Assembly: GCA_949152475.1 (NCBI GenBank)
Contig: OX424561.1
Coordinates: forward strand, 3,162,001 to 3,226,000
DNA: 64,000 nt
Direction: 5' to 3'
DNA from: Terebella lapidaria
Lineage: Eukaryota; Annelida; Polychaeta; Terebellida; Terebellidae
Part shown: positions 46,101 to 58,785 of the stretch, piece by piece
Position numbering within the stretch: the stretch's first letter is position 1
How the letters are laid out: each line of letters begins with the position of its first letter
The notes under the pieces: model-generated
What the model was told of the DNA's origin: nothing
Seen by the model: only the letters and a program-made list of their open reading frames with translations
Databases searched by the model: none
Program-made: the position numbers and the translations under genes

Positions 46101-48128
46101 GGGGTGGAGGTTGCAGTTGCAATACATATGATAGCAATTGACCAGGACTCACAGTGGTTACATAACAAGCATGTTGAGGTTCATCAGTGTCTGTCTGGGG
46201 TCAGAATCTGGTCTGGGAATCTGACAAATCTTCCCTTGTTCTGACATGTTGTCTGTACATCTTCACATCTCTAATGTTTACACATGCTATAGAGATAATG
46301 CAAACAGTCTGGAAATATTTATCTACAAAACTTCCAACACCATAATTTTTTTGCTCTAAAGCAACAAATCAGATCTACCAATTTTTTCTTCTTTTTAATA
46401 CCGCTGGTGTTACCATCACTCCAGTGCCCAATAACTCCCAGCAGGTCTTATGTATTTCTGCTCCCAAATAACTGTCTTCTCTGGTCTCTACATTCTCTTT
46501 ATTCCCCAGGAAATGATCACGGAGAGAGGCGATAGGTATGTCTATTGTATTGTACTGACTCCAGCCCTATCACAATGGCAAACGGAAGAACATCAGGGGA
46601 AATGACCAGAAACCGCAGATATACAGCATGCCGCAATAAGTCTCATTTTTGTGCCTTACACAAAAGAATCCCCAAGGATGTCTCCCCATCGCCCTCACAG
46701 GAGCCAGATAAAATCTCTGGGAGGTACATGTAGGAGAATACGTTGTGGTCAGGGATAGACCACCTCTGTATTCACGGTAACCCACCAATCACTGGCAGAT
46801 CTGATCCCTGCAGGAGCCTGAACCCAATCAGTCTGGAAGTCAATGACACATGACCAACATCAAACTCCTTGTATCCTGGTCAAGGCATGATCTTGGGGGA
46901 GGTGGGGGGAGGGGGCAGGAACTGTGGGGGTATTATACATGGGGTCATGCCCAGGGTTCACAAGCAAAGTTAATTTACTCTAATGGCCTCTACTGATCTT
47001 AGCTTCTTGCTGCTTTGAGTTCTAGTTCGAAGCAGGGAATTGAAGGTAAGAAATTAATGTTCATATGCATGATTCACAACTATACGAGTATATTTTCATT
47101 TATGAATGTATCATTAGCCTGATAATCACAAATGTTCCTGGAGATAATGTAGCAGAGTACATTTGGGGTCTGTTGAACCTGATAAATGTGAAGGCGGAGA
47201 ACTATTCCGCGTAAATGTCAGCTCTTACATATTTTATGAATTCACATTATCTAGAATTCTGTTCAGAAAATTGGTGCATCAAAAAAAGGAAATCTTTTTC
47301 TGGTGCACTCTAATTACAATGGTACATGTAGTATCACAAATGTCCTAGCACACAGTACATCAAGTGTGATCTATCAGAGAGCACACATTACACCTGCAGT
47401 CCCTCGTCAGGAGACAGGTGTCATGTGATACCTGTAATCAGTCACGCTTCACTGATCACAGCTGATATCACACACACAGGGGTCACAGAGCACATGAACT
47501 CTACAGCACATGTTGATATACAGCTACATGTAGTTACTATACTGGATGAGTGTGAGTGATGTCAGCTGTGCAAGATTTGATACGTGTCCTATCTATATTG
47601 ATCAGTTTGCATAAACTTTGCATCCATACAGATTATGAGGTATATTTGTAGAATCTTTGTCATGATCTGAAACTTTTGGATCACCCCTGGTACTTTGCCT
47701 TTGCTTCCTAGAATCTACAAAAACCACAATCAAGTTCTAAATCTCTAATGCATTTCTGGCTCAAACAAAGAAGGTGATTTTGTTCTGACCTTCCTATACT
47801 GTATTTTTCTGGGAACAAAAACATGACATGAATGAACTGCCATGAAAGAGAAATGTATATAGTCTCTATCGGTATTCCTAATTTATGCGCAAACATGTAA
47901 ATCACACAATGGGTTCAGTTAGCATGGTTAGCTTTTTCCGGGATTCCACCTTGCCATTTTCTAGCAGAAATTTCCTGACATTTCCGTCTTGTTCCCGTGC
48001 TGTACTCAAAGTCTACGCAAACGTTTGCAGATGAGATTGTTCTGTGGTACATACACTACACAATGTACACCTCGACTTGGTACTAAATCTGTCCAGAGTG
48101 TTTACTTACACTGGCCATACAGTACCCA

Positions 48129-48987
48129 GGGTCATTCCATGCCATTTCAACGGAGGCCCCACGCACTTGGTCTCAGAAAATTCTGAAAATTTAACCAGGT
48201 ACTCCCCTACTATTCTGGACACACCATGTAAAATTTCAGTGTGGTCAGTCGAGAACCTTTCGAGATATGACCACTTTAGCAGGGGAGGTATCCATCAATT
48301 TTGATGCAAAATTTGCGGACCCTTATTTTTCATCGATTTTCACAGATCAATTTCTCAGCAACTACTTCACACAGGCATCTGAAATTTCAAAATCTAGCAC
48401 ATATTTTTCTGGTCTTCCAGAATATACAAACACATTTGGAATACATCTAAGCAGTTTGGTATGCTGGCCCTCCAAAAATGGGAAAAATTGCATGGACGTT
48501 AGTAGCTGAACCATGTTTAGGCCATCAGATATTGTCTTTCCAGATGGATTAGACAGCTATAACTCCTAGTATTTGTGAATATTTACATGTCCTTTGAGAA
48601 ACAAAAGCCATTTGACATAGACATGTTTCTGTGTCTGTGTAGCAGACCTCTAAATCTCCTGAAATCTGTTTCGGATCAATTTTTCAAACTGCCAAAACCC
48701 AATGTGGGAATGTGTGAAAACCTCCAATTTTTTTCACATTCTGAAGCACAATGAGTAGGCTTTTTGAGGATATAAAACTTTTTTTCTTTATGCAACTCCT
48801 TCATTTTTTATTTTCATGCTCAAAACGTGAATAATTCACCATTTCCACCATTTTCGAATGTTCAAATTCATTTACCTTAGATCATCTGAACAGTCAATTT
48901 TTTGTTGCTACATGAGTGTAAATTCATGTATTGTTTGTTTTAGGAAAACAACATCTCAAAATATACTTCATTTATTACTGTACAGGC
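48129..48987 (+). repeat. Left arm of a long inverted repeat
   Basis: About 859 bp beginning GGGTCATTCCATGCC and ending CATTTATTACTGTACAGGC. It matches the right arm in reverse, with scattered substitutions and small indels. Confidence 0.92.
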
Positions 48988-49689
48988 TGAACTTTCACAT
49001 ATTCTCTCAATGCAGTACAGTGTTAATTGTCATCGTCATTGCTGCAGCTCACTGCCTCATATCGCTGAAGCCTTTGCTTATACTGCTTGAGATCTCCTCA
49101 TGAAAGTTGTGTTGAGTAAGGAAATGGCAAGAAAATATGCACCAGGGAGCTCACCACTCTACACAGAATCAGAAGAAGAAAATGCCACATGCATTGAGAT
49201 TTCATCAACTTCTGATGACCATGATGACAGTGATGTTTCAGTAGATGTGGGGGTACAAAATGCAGAAAATGACAGTGACCAAACAGTTGACTTGAACCCT
49301 GACAACATGATAGACAGGAAGGATGGCATCACATCTGAAGATTGACCGACAGAAGCCCAAGAAGCAAGCAGTACAGGACCTCTAAGTGACGATTTGAAAT
49401 AACAATTCCCATTGTTGTTGGGATCACAACATCAGGTACATGAGGTTGTAATGAGACAAGTCACGTAGTACAAGCTTCACAGTACAAGCATACACGTACA
49501 TGTACCTTGGCAGGATCAACAGGAGCATGCTAATTCTTGCTAATCAGGAGAGTGAGTATATCTTCGGATCACCATGGGACGAAGAAAATACACGTCCAGC
49601 ACTTTGCTTGGACGATGAGCCACAAGACACACAGTACCCTGGAACTGCAGATGCCAATCAGCCACGTGAATCAGAGGAATCACTTTTGT
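48988..49689 (+). other. Spacer of the inverted repeat, coding-like and acidic
   Basis: A 702-bp central part. On the plus strand, frames at 49,100-49,345 and 49,500-49,709 read as acidic Ser/Asp/Glu-rich peptides (for example SSTSDDHDDSDVSVDVG), with no known domain. The composition looks like a fragment of a disordered protein, possibly captured host exons, interrupted by stops. No function is assigned. Confidence 0.45.
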
Positions 49690-50528
49690 GCCTGTACAGT
49701 AATAAATGAAGTATATTTTGAGATGTTGTTTTCTTGAAACAAACAATACATGAATTTACACTCATGGAGCAACAAAAAATTGACTGTTCACATGATCTAA
49801 GGTAAATGAATTTGACCATTCGAAAATGGTGAATTATTCACGTTTTGAGCATGAAAATAAAAAATGAAGGAGTTGCATAAAGAAAAAAAGTTTTATATCC
49901 TCAAAAAGCCTACTCTTTGTGCTTCAGAATGAAAAAAAATTGGAGGTTTTCATACATTCCCACATTGGGTTTTGGCAGTTTGATCCGAAACAGATTTCAG
50001 GAGATTTAGAGGTCTGCTACACAGACACAGAAACATGTATATTTCAAATGGCTTTTGTTTCTCAAAAGACATGTAAATATTCACAAATACTGGAAGTTAT
50101 AGCTGTCTAATCCATCTGGAAAAACAATATCTGATGGCCTAAACATGGTTCAGCTACTAACGTCCATGCAATTTTTCCCATTTTTGGAGGGCCAGCATAC
50201 CCAACTGCTTAGATGTATTTCAAATGTGTTTGTATATTCTGAAATATGTACTAGATTTTGAAATTTCAGATGCCTGTGTGAAGTAGTTGCTGAGAAATTG
50301 ATCTGTGAAAATCGATGAGAAATAAGGGTCCGCAAATTTTGCATCAAAATTGATGGATACCCCCCCTGCTGAAGTGGTCATATCTCGAAAGGTTCTCGAC
50401 TGACCACACTAAAATTTTACATGGTGTGTCCAGAATAGTAGGGGAGCATCTGGTACAATTTTCAGAATTTTCTGAGACCAAGTGCGTGGGAAGTGTTGAA
50501 AAATGGTTGAAATGGCATGGAATGACCC
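49690..50528 (-). repeat. Right arm of a long inverted repeat
   Basis: About 839 bp, reverse complement of the left arm, ending TTCCATGACCC-type at 50,528 on the plus strand (AATGACCC). No clear target-site duplication was found beyond the arms. A 165-codon plus-strand frame (50,426-50,923) crosses its edge into unique DNA; it was not recognised. Confidence 0.92.
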
Positions 50529-51750
50529 CCCAGCAACTGACCAATACCTTGTACGAGGGACCGGTCGGTGCTGTAAATACAACAGTAAATACCCCAGTAT
50601 GCCAGGATTGGCCAAGTGTGTATACGATAGACAAGGCATGGATATCGTGTGTTCAAGAGAAATTACCACGAACTGTTGGGGTATATCATTTTTCTGGAAC
50701 TCAAAAATGGTCAGCCTTACACACAAATATTCATGCAGCATATGATGGCTATATTGAAAGTGACAACATCAATGACAGGTTTTTCCGTGAACATTATGAC
50801 CGGTGCACTGATGTGAACCTGGTCGTGATCATCAGAACATCAGGAACTTGCCTCACGGAATTTACAAGCAAGGGATCTCCTCATAAACATTATAGGAAGA
50901 AAGGCCACAGCATTAACGTCTGATAAACAAGTCCTTCCGATAAATGATGTCAGGAGGACTTGTTGAGCTTAAAACAATTGTCACAACTCAGAAAATAATA
51001 CCCCTGCCATAAATTAACCTCCAACAACCACACAGTAAATATTCGTGCTGACAGAAAGAAATTGACTCACCATTGTAAAGGCAACTAAACACACACCCAC
51101 AATCAACTTACGAGCCGTGTTCCCAGTATACAACAATTATTATGACAGGCTTCATCATGTCCATGCTCAGGCAATTTGGGAAAGACTGGGATTTTCTTCA
51201 TATTTCCTCGCAATATTTAATTTTCTAACTGACAGCTTGGAGTACCAAACAACAATACACAATCAGACATACAGATGTGCTGACTGTCGCTGACTGTACT
51301 AGCGGCCTGTCAGATCTACATCATCAAAGGAACTACACATTTACACAACTTCCTATGTCAACTTCATCAAATATTATAAGCAAGCGTCTGAAAACAAAAT
51401 TATGAAATATTAAATTGATTAAATTGAAATGCCACTGAAAATTTCCACATATAGAGTCTATTTGAGGCTTACATTAAATCCAGTCATTGTGACTAGAAAT
51501 GCTGATGTTCATGATCAAAGATCCCATGTGGTACATTTACCAAATACTATAATACCGGCATATATTTGAGATCTGTCATTTTCACAAATTGGATAAAATC
51601 TTGAAAATTATTGGACACAAAACATCAAAAACTCCCACTGTACCTCTGGCGACTCATAATGACAAGCAAAATGAAAATGAATGTCCACGAAAATGGCCTT
51701 ATCGCCAAAACATCACAAACTCTAAGATCCAATGAGGATGCCATATTTAC

Positions 51751-52135
51751 CAAAGAATGCGCTCCAGGAGAGGCGGCTGAGGTCAGGAGTAGCTGTGTTG
51801 TCCCCGACAACCTGCAAATCGTCCCCGGCAACCTCCTCCGTTTCCCCTCCATGGTCCAGCGACATCAGGCTGTCACGCTTGGGTGAGTTCTCTCCGTCAG
51901 AAGGCGAGTAAATCCTAATGTCTCCATGATGTGATTTTTGCATCTCAGTGTCATCGTTGTCAAGTCTGTCCATGAGGCGACTGCTATCATTGTTGGTAGG
52001 TGAGGTATCCATGCTGACATCGTCTCGGCGACTGACTGTCACGGTGCCCGGGTGTCTCCCCGGGGAGGCTCTAGGCCCTGAGGGTCCATTGACCCATAAG
52101 CTGCGGTAGTCATGGCGATTGTTGTTACCACTCAT
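51751..52135 (-). CDS. PLEKHG1: PLEKHG-type RhoGEF, alternative first exon B
   Basis: A 385-nt coding stretch: ATG (A at -3), 128 residues beginning MSGNNNRHDYRSLW, then donor TTTG|GTAAAT in phase 1. It joins the common exon 2 with a glycine at the junction. The protein is acidic and polar (Asp/Ser/Thr rich), with no recognised domain. It looks like a separate promoter-linked N-terminus, because the A and C starts end in the same phase and would splice to the same acceptor. RNA evidence is not visible here. Confidence 0.65.
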
Positions 52136-55100
52136 GATAAGAGCTGTGCTACACGATATATCCTGTTGTTGTGCGGTTTTATTGCCATAGCAATGTTATC
52201 CAGTAGCATGGAGCCACACAAGCAGATAGCAACCCTTCCGTTCTTGCAGACAGACTGCCCCAAGTAATCACTTTATCTTGGCCCGCCACAGAGTAATTCA
52301 TTAGGCGAGATGTGTATCCCTTTCAAAAAACTATTCTCTGCAACTTCCTATTGTTGTAAAAATAAGTTGATATCAAAACGCAGCACACAAACATGATTTC
52401 AAAAATAAATGGTTTTGGAATAAACTTTCATAAACTTCTTGCCAAAAATAGCAAGAAAAACCAAAGTTCTGCACTTAATACAGGTCTAATTTCTTCATGT
52501 TTGCATTTATGACTCTATTTATGTTTTAATGGATACACGGTTACGATTTCCTTCCTGAGTGCAGTCATAATCACAGACTCGATTGGAACAGTCTATCAAT
52601 ATCTCCCAGCAGACGAAGGAGCCATCGATATCCATCAATATCCACATTCTGCCTCATCCTCAGATCAATTTCCGCCATCAAAAGCAAGCTCATTGACCGT
52701 TTTGACCGCTCCAGACCAGGTGAGAAATGGACAGTTGTCCTGAGTTGCAAGAGCGGTCCAGGTAACCCCCCAGAAGTCCGTTGCTAGGGGGATAGTAACC
52801 AGGGGCCTGATCCCTGTCTGGTGGCTATGGAACACCTGATGGGGCACAGATGTCCAGCTAATGAAGATGTATGTCAACAACTAAACCTGCATGTTACCAT
52901 GGTTTCTGGATTTGTATACCCTGGGAAAGTCCATGAACTTTCATATAAAAATTCTGATGATAACCATACATCAGTTTTTTTCCAGGTGTGATTTTTCCAT
53001 GACAGGAATTGTATGCGACCTACGAAACAATTAACTTGTGATTGACAGAATAGATCTACCAATTCTGGATGCTGTCCTAACGATCATTTTTGGAAACAGG
53101 TTTTGTAGTTAGCAATTGGCACCATGTGTAAGCAAATTGCTTTTGCTAGAACACAAAACTCCTCCTCTACTCCAGACATTTCCAAGCTCTATTTGCACTT
53201 AATTTTTTTCAGACTAATTATGTCAAATTACCGAAAGCAAGATAATTATGGTTCAGGCAGATATTTATCCTGTTACCAGGTCGCATTAAATTTATCTGCG
53301 TGAGTCTCCGAAATGATCTGTTTTGTCAAACATTTCCAGTTTTACGTTTCGACTTGCCACACCAATGCCCAATCTCCAGCAGGCCGGTGGCAGTTTCAGC
53401 GATACTATTCCATTTTTAGACCCCTTTCCCACAGACACACTATCCAGAACGCCAACCATTGACAGCCCATTGAGTTATGTTTTCCGCCCACTCAGAGAGC
53501 ACTTTCTGACCACCTGTTTGCCGTGAAACCTATAGGTGCTCAGGCAAACTGATATTACATCTTCGGACAACAGGAGCTCACTTCTATCCGAATCTCCCAG
53601 CAAACAAAAAACCTCTTTAGAGGCATGGATCTCCAGACACAAGTCTTCATGGAAATAAGGGCGTGATAGTTCTGGGTTTTGTTCCTGTGACCTATAGACC
53701 ATAAAGTGACCGCATTGTTGTTTTGTGCCCAGAAACAACTCCGGGATAGCCCACTCCACCAGTGATTTTAGTTTCTGAACTTTTTTCTTCGAATCTCGGT
53801 TCCAGTAGTAGATCAGAGATAATCCTCCAAGATGAATACATCCTGCTTACCTCACCGACTCCATGGCTAATGCCATCAAAACTCTCCAAGATACAAGACA
53901 CAAAAACAATCTTGGCGCAGATGGTAAAAAGGTTTTTGCTGGGGTAGGGTGCTTCAGGAGAGGCCAGTACTAAATGAGGTAGGCGCCTGTCGTTCCCTAC
54001 CCGTGACCTCTGGTATTCTTCCTCTGCCACCCCCCACCCCCCACCACTTCCTTTCCCCTCCCCTACCTCCCTCCCCCCATTCTCATGACTTTCCCCTATC
54101 ACACTCTGCCAAAAACTTTCTCTTTTGTCTTGAAAACTAGCTTTCTACCCCCCCCCCCCCCCCCCCAGGTCCCCATCCACATTCCCAATACCCCAGGGGT
54201 GATTCCACCCTCATCAAAAGACCCCTACACTGCCCCCCACTCTCCAGTGTTCTCATCCCCCCCCCCCCTGCCCCCCATCCCGCCCCTTTATCATCACAGT
54301 ATCCCCTAAAACAGCTAAGTGGCCACCAAGGAAAGAAAATAGCATTCATCCACAAAAATTCATTACAATCAATGGTAAAACCATTTGACTCTTTCGCGCA
54401 TGTTGTGTTGTTTTCAGGGCGGGTTCCGCACAGCACAAGGCAACCAGCTGGGGGCTTTAATGAGCTGTTCCAAGGTGAGATAACTGACTCATATAGGCCT
54501 GCACAATATTTTGTAGATTTTTCTGGGCTAAACTTTTACAAACAAAATACTAGGTACATCCACACACACTCCCTGAGATAAAAAATCCAGAATATTTCCG
54601 TCATCAGACTGATCCACCTTGCTGTAGTTACCATGGTTACTGCACTTGAGCTGTGTAAACACAGTAAACTGAATAAAATGTTGAAATACAGAAATAAAAC
54701 TCGGATGAATCAAACGATTCAGTGTTTGTGTTAATTCAGCAGTTAATACCACCAAAATTGGAGGTACATTAGACATGTTATATGATGTACGTAAATCAAA
54801 TGTTTACTTCTTCAACAAAAGTACAAAATCATCACGATTAAACATTGACTTGAAACACGATATCATGAACTACTACAGTGTATCAATCTAGTTGATCTTA
54901 TTCCTGTATGATTTTTTAATATGAGTATTTTATATAAATTCTCACGAGATGCACAAATGACACATAACCCAAAAACGTTATTTAGCCTGCACGGGGACAA
55001 TCAAGACCAAATGCATGTAATTTATGGACACATTATGACAAGCTCTACCTCCATGTCATAATGTAGCCAGTAACAATTGTACATTTTCTTTGTCATAATG

Positions 55101-55379
55101 TCAATAAAAATGCTTCAAATACAGACATTGGATTTTGAAAATGTTAAACCAGGTCAAATTGTATTCAAGAAAAAATATACATTCTCAGTCCATCAGAACC
55201 TTTGAATATTAATCTTTAACAGCGAATATGTAATATATGTTGGATCTCAGTCCCAACAGGGTCATAGAATTTTGTCAAAAATTAAAAAATTGGGCATTTT
55301 TTTCCTGCAGAATTATTCCAGTTCCTCAGGTTTGAACGATTTTTGGCATGTAACTTGTGTTGACGGTTAGAATTCTTAC
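52136..55379 (-). other. RhoGEF intron between exons A2 and B; upstream region of start B
   Basis: No coding exon recognised. Pyrimidine-rich tracts at 54,000-54,300 include C-runs at 54,148-54,166 and 54,257-54,268. The promoter of start B should lie just above 52,135, but no core element could be assigned. Confidence 0.65.
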
Positions 55380-56004
55380 CTTTCTTCCTGCGGTGTTTCC
55401 TGTGCGAGACGAGAGGTCGTCTGAAGGTCACGACGGGAGATTTGACCACCACGCCCGCTGCCTGGAAGATGTTGCACCGACTCAGTCGACTGCGAGCGAA
55501 CTTGAAGGATGAACAGACGGAGAATGCCGCCACGACTCGCACGTCCGTCTGTCCGTCCTCGGCAATGTCACAGCCCTTTGGGGTGACTTCACCATCCCCG
55601 CTCTGGTGGAGGTTGGGTTGTGAGGACAGCACGGGGTCCGTGGTCTCTGTGTGCCAACACAGCTCTTCAGGGTGGCTGTTGATCTCACAGTCATGTACAC
55701 ACGGGTATCCATCATGATCTAAATCCTTAGTGGCAAACCCGCCAGACTGTTGTGTCTGGTTCACGTTTGTAGATGTACACAAGGTCTTCGACACAGTGTT
55801 GATGACACACATATCTCCATTCGCCACAGTCTCTGCGATATCTGTAGATTCTTTTCTGGCATAATTAACAGGGTTGTTGTTATTGTTGCCATGAACACTG
55901 GGGCAGTCGTCATTGCGACCTGATTCAGATGGACTCTCTTCCAAAGTTGGGTGGATTTGATTCGATCCACTTTTCCCGAAATGCTTGGACAGTCTTGTAC
56001 ACTT
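55380..56004 (-). CDS. PLEKHG1: PLEKHG-type RhoGEF, alternative 5' exon A2
   Basis: A 625-nt exon coding 208 residues in the A isoform. The acceptor is ...TTCCAG|AAGTGTAC and the donor AAAG|GTAAGAAT. It enters in phase 0 and leaves in phase 1, exactly the phase needed at 28,655. The protein is hydrophilic, with asparagine and serine runs (a short HGNNNNNP stretch) and a basic end (HRKHRRKKG) that could bind membrane lipid or act as a nuclear signal (inference). No known domain was recognised. The unbroken frame and clean splice sites support a real exon; its pairing with exon A1 is inferred from phase and order. Confidence 0.7.
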
Positions 56005-57365
56005 CTGGAAGTATAAAATGGTTAAAAAATTATTCATATATGTTTACTAGTGTTTACATATCAATTATGTATTTGTAGCAGTCACATTTTCCATGTAGCT
56101 GGTCATCAACTTAAAAATACTGGTACATGTATGAATGATGAAACATCCTTCTTCTGGCCTGAGTTTCATTTCTTGCCTAACATTTAGCTGAAAGCAAATA
56201 CTTACCATAAACAAGAAATCACAAGGTAAAAGCATAGTTCTACATGCAAAGAGACAAACAGCCATTGTACATGTCAAATGTAGTAGTTGAGTGTTCAATG
56301 TATCCAACAGAACTCCAATACAAGCATCCCTTCAAATATCCAGCATGGTTTTTACTGAATGTTCTATACTGCAACATTTGCCCATTTCTTAATTTCATTA
56401 TCTGTATTCAGCGACATGTCCATGGATCAAACACGGATGCCCCAGAACTGCTTCTCTCAAGCTTGTACCAGCAAAAATCTTTTTCTTTCTGTCACTATAT
56501 CGTTGGGGACATCACATGTTTGATACGATGCCAACACCCTCCAAAGAATGTCAGACGGTAAAGTCGCCTTTAATGTCAACAATGCGGAGATTCTTCTGCG
56601 GCAGACAGTCATGGACAAGTCGTTGTTTTGCCGGGCTGTTTGACTCTGATTTGTTTCGTCATTGCCGTGTTATTGCCCGCAAAGCAATTTGTCGAGATAT
56701 TTCCCTGTCACACACCCCAGCCGGCAGGTGTGTTTGGGTCTTCTGACTGCATCACTGGACATACATACACAGACAAAGGCCCGCTGATGAACTGGACTTT
56801 CATTTATTGTCATTTTCCCATATATCTGATTTCCGGGAGGCCATGAACTACACCACACAGTACACCTACATATACATGTATACATTGACTGACATGATGC
56901 AATATTGGCCTTGCAACCTAATTGATGAATGGTCTGTTTTGGGTGAAAGGATGTTTTTACAATGTTTTAATTATCGGTGAATTTAATGACATAAATATGG
57001 CCCATAAAAACAAGTACTACCATGTTTAACAAATTAATTTGTCAATAATTGAATGACAGTACCAGTGTCCATAAAATATGCTGTAACACACAGCGAGTCT
57101 GATACTAGTAATTATCAAAGCTTTGATAGATGCAACTTTTATCAAATTTTGTTTGAAAAGAATATCGCAACATAAAACTGTACATTGAATAATATAATTG
57201 GTGCTTGCTCTAAATGAATAAAATACATCTAAAGGTTTTGTTCATTCAAATATCTAACTTATTTGCTACTTTTATTAATTTATATATTCATTAGAAGACA
57301 CAGTACTTCTTTGTATATCATGTTCATTGAGGGCACAAACAATAAACGAAACATCTGCTCCATAC
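56005..57365 (-). other. RhoGEF intron A1-A2
   Basis: Intron by splice phase. AT-rich, no recognised element. Confidence 0.7.
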
Positions 57366-57512
57366 CTTTCTGTTAGACAAAAGGCTGTTTCTTCTTGTCG
57401 ATTTCTCCTTTTTCAGTGGTTGTCTGTGCGGAGAGGCTCCACCTGGTGTCAAAACAGCCTGGTCGTCCCGACAGAGCAACGGCAGACTGATCGCTCGACG
57501 TAACAGATCCAT
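57366..57512 (-). CDS. PLEKHG1: PLEKHG-type RhoGEF, alternative first coding exon A1
   Basis: Codes 49 residues starting MDLLRRAISL and ending LLSNRK, basic and without a known domain. The ATG has G at -3 and G at +4. The donor is AAAG|GTATG and the exon ends in phase 0, which fits the phase-0 acceptor at 56,004. No signal peptide or membrane segment is evident. An AG at the end of a short T-rich stretch just upstream could mean that the 5' leader is itself spliced. The support is open frame, start context, donor and phase; there is no recognised homology, so confidence is moderate. Confidence 0.6.
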
Positions 57513-58214
57513 CTCCGTAAAAAGGAGTCTATTTTTGAACAGGTGTAAGTCGAAATATTAACTCCAATGCTGAACTTTCTTCCATCACTAGAAAGTACTT
57601 CCAACTGACTTCAATCCCAAACAAGATGGCAATTCAAATCAAATGAAGTCCATGTCTGACAACTCGGTAGGTTACACTGTATTGCATCAGTGGTTATCAC
57701 AATGATGATGGTATTTTGGGTAATTGTTTGTATGAAAAGGTTCTGTTTAACCATCACTTGGCGTCTATTATTCATGCTGTTTGATTCTGAATATTCCCAG
57801 GTGAGAAGTAACCATGGCAACCAGATAATGTTCCTCCAACAGAGTCCACATATTGATATCAAATGTCCATTGCATAACCATTTAATGACTTCTTATGCAA
57901 TTGTGTTCAGGCGAAACCTGCTCATTCACTTTGAACTTTTTTTTGCCATGTAGAAAACAAGAGAGATCACTTTCAACTGTAAAATACAAACCTCAACAAA
58001 TATATCTGGTTAAAATACCTTGAGATGTACCTGATCATTTCATTATGTTCTAGGGTAGATCAAATCACTTTATTTAAGTAAGTAAATAATGAAGAAGTTG
58101 CATTTAGCTCTGATATAATTGAATACATTTTAGTATTCTTAATAAATTTGTACTGCGTACTAGTTGTCCAATCCAGAATAAAAGATATCCATTTTCTAAT
58201 GAGATATACCCCAC
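57513..58214. other. Upstream of start A
   Basis: Should hold the 5' leader or an intron of the A transcript; no core promoter was assigned. Confidence 0.4.
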
Positions 58215-58785
58215 TATACTCGGATTTTTCTAACTCGTTTACACTGTTTTTCGCTAATATTTTCGTGATGGTGAATGCTATCGTTCTATAACTTGGCATA
58301 CTTCACCTAGGAGTCAAACGGCAACTTTCTACCAAATTTCAGACAGTTATCGCGAAAATTGAAAAAGTTTAGCAATCTACCTCAATGTTAAATGTCAGCC
58401 CAAAACGGGATCTCGAGAATCTGAGCATATTCGAGGAATTGGTCCTGTTTACATCCACCAGGATTCGAAATAATCTTGTAACTTTGAACCAGAAGATACA
58501 CTGGGGTGTACTCTACACAAACATGTTGATTTTGAAACATTACTCCGCTACAAATCCGAGCAAATGCACAAAATTGTGTGGGCCCAGATATTAAATAATA
58601 GGGCTGAATTTAACATTGGGGTAGATTGCCAACTTTTTAAATTTTTGCGATTGCTGTCTGAAATTTGGGAGCAAATTGCCGTTTGACTCCCAGGTGAAGT
58701 ATGCCAAGTTATAGAACGATAGCGTTAAGCATCACAAAAATATTAGCGAAAAACAGTGTAAACGAGTTAGAAAAATCCGAGTATA
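58215..58785. mobile_element. 571-bp MITE with ~180-bp inverted arms
   Basis: Arms 58,215-58,397 and 58,605-58,785 are reverse complements with a few mismatches, starting TATACTCGGATTTTT at both ends. A TA dinucleotide at each edge would fit a Tc1/mariner-type duplication, but it cannot be told apart from the arm itself. The ~207-bp centre is non-coding. Confidence 0.8.

Larger units (their letters stand above)
34172..51750 (-). other. RhoGEF long upstream intron
   Basis: A 17.6-kb intron. It holds a GC-rich patch at 39,731-39,810 that ends, on the gene strand, in GAG|GTAACA (a possible untranslated first exon), a CpG-rich patch at about 40,880-41,110, several poly-C/poly-G tracts, and the inverted-repeat element at 48,129-50,528. 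AT-rich blocks with TAATTA homeobox-type cores at 37,330-37,400 may be enhancers, but this is only a guess. No coding exon with fitting splice sites was found. Confidence 0.6.
16203..57512 (-). other. PLEKHG1: PLEKHG1/2/3-type RhoGEF gene (whole locus)
   Basis: This is a spliced minus-strand gene for a Dbl-family Rho guanine-nucleotide exchange factor. Seen in the sequence: eleven common internal exons and one large terminal exon, all with GT-AG borders and compatible phases, plus three alternative 5' ends. Counting shared residues from exon 2, the DH domain runs from about 163 to 340 (conserved region 1 ETERKYVADL; conserved region 3 [14 protein letters not shown]) and the PH domain from about 345 to 450. 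A low-complexity serine-rich tail of about 1,200 residues follows. Established: vertebrate PLEKHG1-3 share this layout, a single DH-PH near the N-terminus and a long tail, and activate Rac1/Cdc42-type GTPases at the actin cortex. Inference: this is the invertebrate counterpart of the PLEKHG1/2/3 group; which paralogue it matches cannot be decided here. Predicted lengths are 1,969, 1,840 and 1,900 residues for the three starts. Confidence 0.9.
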
